Source: Gemmatimonadota bacterium (lineage in GTDB: Bacteria; Gemmatimonadota; Gemmatimonadetes; Gemmatimonadales; GWC2-71-9). Taken from it: a DNA stretch of 44,423 nucleotides. Of the stretch, positions 42,679 to 44,423 are shown piece after piece (the first letter of the stretch is position 1; each line of letters starts with the position of its first letter). The notes below the pieces were generated by a model. The model had not been told where the DNA came from. It searched no databases and saw only the letters and a program-made list of their open reading frames with translations. The position numbers were made by a program, and so were the translations under genes. The stretch covers positions 1 to 44,423 of the forward strand of contig QKDC01000157.1 in NCBI GenBank assembly GCA_003246755.1, given 5' to 3'.

Positions 42679-43902
42679 TCATTGGGGTGACGCAACGGTA
42701 ACACCCCCTATCACAGTGCGTACACAGGCGTTGGGCCTGAAATGATAGAGCCAGTGATTGACGTCTGGAGCGTCGATGACCGCAAAGTCCGCTGCCTTCC
42801 CCGGTTCGATGGACCCACATTCCGACGCGACGCCGATCGCTGAAGCGGCGACGATCGTGGCGCCCTTGAGCGCTTCCGCGGGGCTCATCCCTTGGGTGAT
42901 ACAGGCCAACGTCATCGCCAGCGGGAGATGAAACGAAGGCGCTGACCCCGGATTGAAATCGGTGGCCACGGCTACCGGTACCCCCGCCTCGAGTAACGCC
43001 CTCGCAGGGAGCGCAGCTTGACGAAGATAGAGGGTCGCGAGTGGCAGGCTGACGGCCACGATCCCTCCCTCGGCCAGGGCCCGGACCCCGGCATCCGAGA
43101 CCTGCTCGAGGTGGTCGGCGGAAACCGCCCCAAGCTCACCGGCGAGTTCGGCACCGCCACAGGAACTCAATTGGTCGGCGTGCATCTTGGCTCCGAGGCC
43201 ATGCCTGATACCTGCCGTGAGAATCCGCCGGGCCTCACCGACCGAAAAGGCGCCCGATTCGATGAAGACATCGCAATACGATGCGAGCCGCTGACTGCTC
43301 ACCTCTGGAATGATTTCGTCGATGATGAGCTGGATGTACCCATCCCGATCGTCGGAGTACTCCGGGGGGACGGTGTGCGCCGCCAGCAAGGTGGACACGA
43401 TCCGCTGTGGGGCGACATTCCTGAGTGCTTGGTAGGCCTCCAGGAGCAGAAGTTCGGAACGGGTATCGAGCCCGTAGCCAGACTTGCACTCGATCGTGGT
43501 CACCCCGAGCGCGGCCATCTCGCCGAGGAACCCGCTGCAGCGCTCGACCAGACCTTCAAGAGTCATCTCACGCGTGTGTCGCATCGTGGAGAGGATGCCC
43601 CCACCGCGGCGGGCAATCTCCTGATAGCTTCGGCCGAGGACCCGGTCTTCGAACTCGTCGCCACGCCAACCGCCGAAAGCAAGGTGCGTGTGGCAGTCGA
43701 CGAGCCCTGGAATCACCAGACGTCCTCCTGCATCCTCGGTCGGCCAATCGGCGTACTCCGCAGGGATCTTCGACTCCGGACCTGCCCACCGAAACGTGCC
43801 GGCATCCCATGCAATGGCGGCCGACGACATGGAGTGGACATCGCTCTGTCCGCCGACAGGGAGGCAGCGCGCGAGGAGCCCAATGTTACGAAGAACGGGC
43901 AC
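42679..43902 (-). CDS. hutI: Imidazolonepropionase
   Basis: Hydrolyses 4-imidazolone-5-propionate to N-formimino-L-glutamate in histidine degradation. 407 aa, family length. Metal site DCHTHLAFGGWRGDEF, RGGGILSTMRHTR, IECKSGYGLD, the KMHADQLSSCGGAELAGELGAVSADHLEQ segment and ATDFNPGSAPS are all typical HutI amidohydrolase motifs. The start is GTG 43902 without a visible ribosome site; it is 11 nt after hutU, so coupled re-initiation is plausible. Confidence 0.95.
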   Translation of the reverse strand: MPVLRNIGLLARCLPVGGQSDVHSMSSAAIAWDAGTFRWAGPESKIPAEYADWPTEDAGGRLVIPGLVDCHTHLAFGGWRGDEFEDRVLGRSYQEIARRGGGILSTMRHTREMTLEGLVERCSGFLGEMAALGVTTIECKSGYGLDTRSELLLLEAYQALRNVAPQRIVSTLLAAHTVPPEYSDDRDGYIQLIIDEIIPEVSSQRLASYCDVFIESGAFSVGEARRILTAGIRHGLGAKMHADQLSSCGGAELAGELGAVSADHLEQVSDAGVRALAEGGIVAVSLPLATLYLRQAALPARALLEAGVPVAVATDFNPGSAPSFHLPLAMTLACITQGMSPAEALKGATIVAASAIGVASECGSIEPGKAADFAVIDAPDVNHWLYHFRPNACVRTVIGGVTVASPQ

Positions 43903-43913
43903 GCGGAGGGGTG

Positions 43914-44423
43914 CTAGTCGTCGGTGATCATCGGAAGATCCACGCCGCGCTCTCGTGCGACGGCGATGGCCTCGTCATACCCGGCGTCGGCGTGTCGCAT
44001 GATGCCACTTCCCGGGTCGGCGGTGAGGACTCGCTCCAGGCGCTCACTGCCCTTCGTCGTGCCATCGGCCACGACCACCATCCCTGCGTGGATCGAGTAC
44101 CCGATGCCCACTCCACCACCGTGATGGAGTGACACCCAGCTCGCCCCGCAGGCGGTGTTGAGCATGGCATTGAGGAGCGGCCAATCGGCGATCGCGTCCG
44201 AGCCATCGAGCATGGCCTCCGTCTCACGATTGGGTGACGCCACGGATCCGGTGTCGAGATGATCCCTCCCGATCACGATGGGGGCCTTCACCTTCCCATG
44301 CTTGACCAGCCAGTTGAATCTGAGCCCCATCTCCGCGCGCTCGCCATACTCGAGCCAACAGATGCGCGCCGGCAGTCCTTGGAACTGCACTTGTTCTCTG
44401 GCGGCGCGAATCCACCGGGCCAG
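43914..44423 (-). CDS. hutU: Urocanate hydratase, C-terminal part (partial)
   Basis: The ORF track begins at an internal GTG (44390), but the frame is open to the window edge: [32 protein letters not shown] is internal urocanase sequence. The 169 visible residues include [68 protein letters not shown] and HADAGYD near the C-terminus. Urocanase adds water to urocanate using tightly bound NAD+, making HutI's substrate. The N-terminal part lies outside the window. Confidence 0.96.
   Translation of the reverse strand: MARWIRAAREQVQFQGLPARICWLEYGERAEMGLRFNWLVKHGKVKAPIVIGRDHLDTGSVASPNRETEAMLDGSDAIADWPLLNAMLNTACGASWVSLHHGGGVGIGYSIHAGMVVVADGTTKGSERLERVLTADPGSGIMRHADAGYDEAIAVARERGVDLPMITDD

Overview
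The window is GC-rich bacterial chromosome, about 95% coding, with many 1-4 nt start/stop overlaps. There are no insertion sequences, phage genes, CRISPR arrays or tRNA/rRNA genes. The gene mix (large secreted PIG-L protein, S2P protease with CBS domains, three GH57 enzymes, split transhydrogenase, compact sigma-70 factor, secreted PQQ-type sugar dehydrogenase) suits a Gram-negative soil or sediment lineage such as Gemmatimonadota. That placement is an inference from gene content, not a demonstrated taxonomy.

Layout. (1) 1-3.8 kb: a partial ADP-ribosylglycohydrolase-like gene (absent from the ORF track because it runs off the edge), citrate synthase, and convergent arginine decarboxylase speA. 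(2) 3.9-10.4 kb: a tightly packed plus-strand run of S2P/CBS protease, TIGR01777 epimerase, queC, queE, a GAF-GGDEF diguanylate cyclase and a tandem pseudokinase-kinase, followed by a cold-shock gene. (3) 10.8-17.5 kb: a minus-strand run of infA, M3 peptidase, MFS transporter, PIG-L protein, a small membrane protein and a DUF971 protein. (4) 17.5-24.4 kb: aconitase, then convergent sigma-70 and pntAA-pntAB-pntB with its own terminator. (5) 24.5-28.5 kb: thrB-thrC, facing a two-gene operon of a PQQ-type sugar dehydrogenase and a peroxiredoxin. (6) 28.6-38.9 kb: ettA followed by a glycogen/maltodextrin operon (glucan phosphorylase, glycogen synthase, three different GH57 enzymes). (7) 38.9-44.4 kb: aguB-aguA, then on the minus strand hutU (partial), hutI and a Tat-exported amidase.

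The most notable observation is at 26731-27291. The ORF track shows two unrelated-looking fragments, but both lie in the same frame and are separated by a single TGA that falls exactly where the peroxidatic cysteine of an AhpC/TSA peroxiredoxin belongs. The rest of the protein contains no cysteine, and a 7-bp hairpin sits at the right distance downstream of the TGA to be a bacterial SECIS element. I interpret it as a secreted selenocysteine peroxiredoxin that standard gene calling splits in two. Other points of interest are a kinase whose N-terminal half is a complete but catalytically dead kinase fold, a nine-G tract in that gene's activation loop, a GH57-only glucan operon, and a near-consensus promoter with a palindrome upstream of the sigma gene.

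Pathway connections: speA, aguA and aguB together give arginine to putrescine (arginine to agmatine to N-carbamoylputrescine to putrescine). gltA and acnA give the first two steps of the TCA cycle. thrB and thrC finish threonine synthesis. queC and queE supply two steps of 7-deazaguanine synthesis. hutU and hutI belong to histidine degradation.
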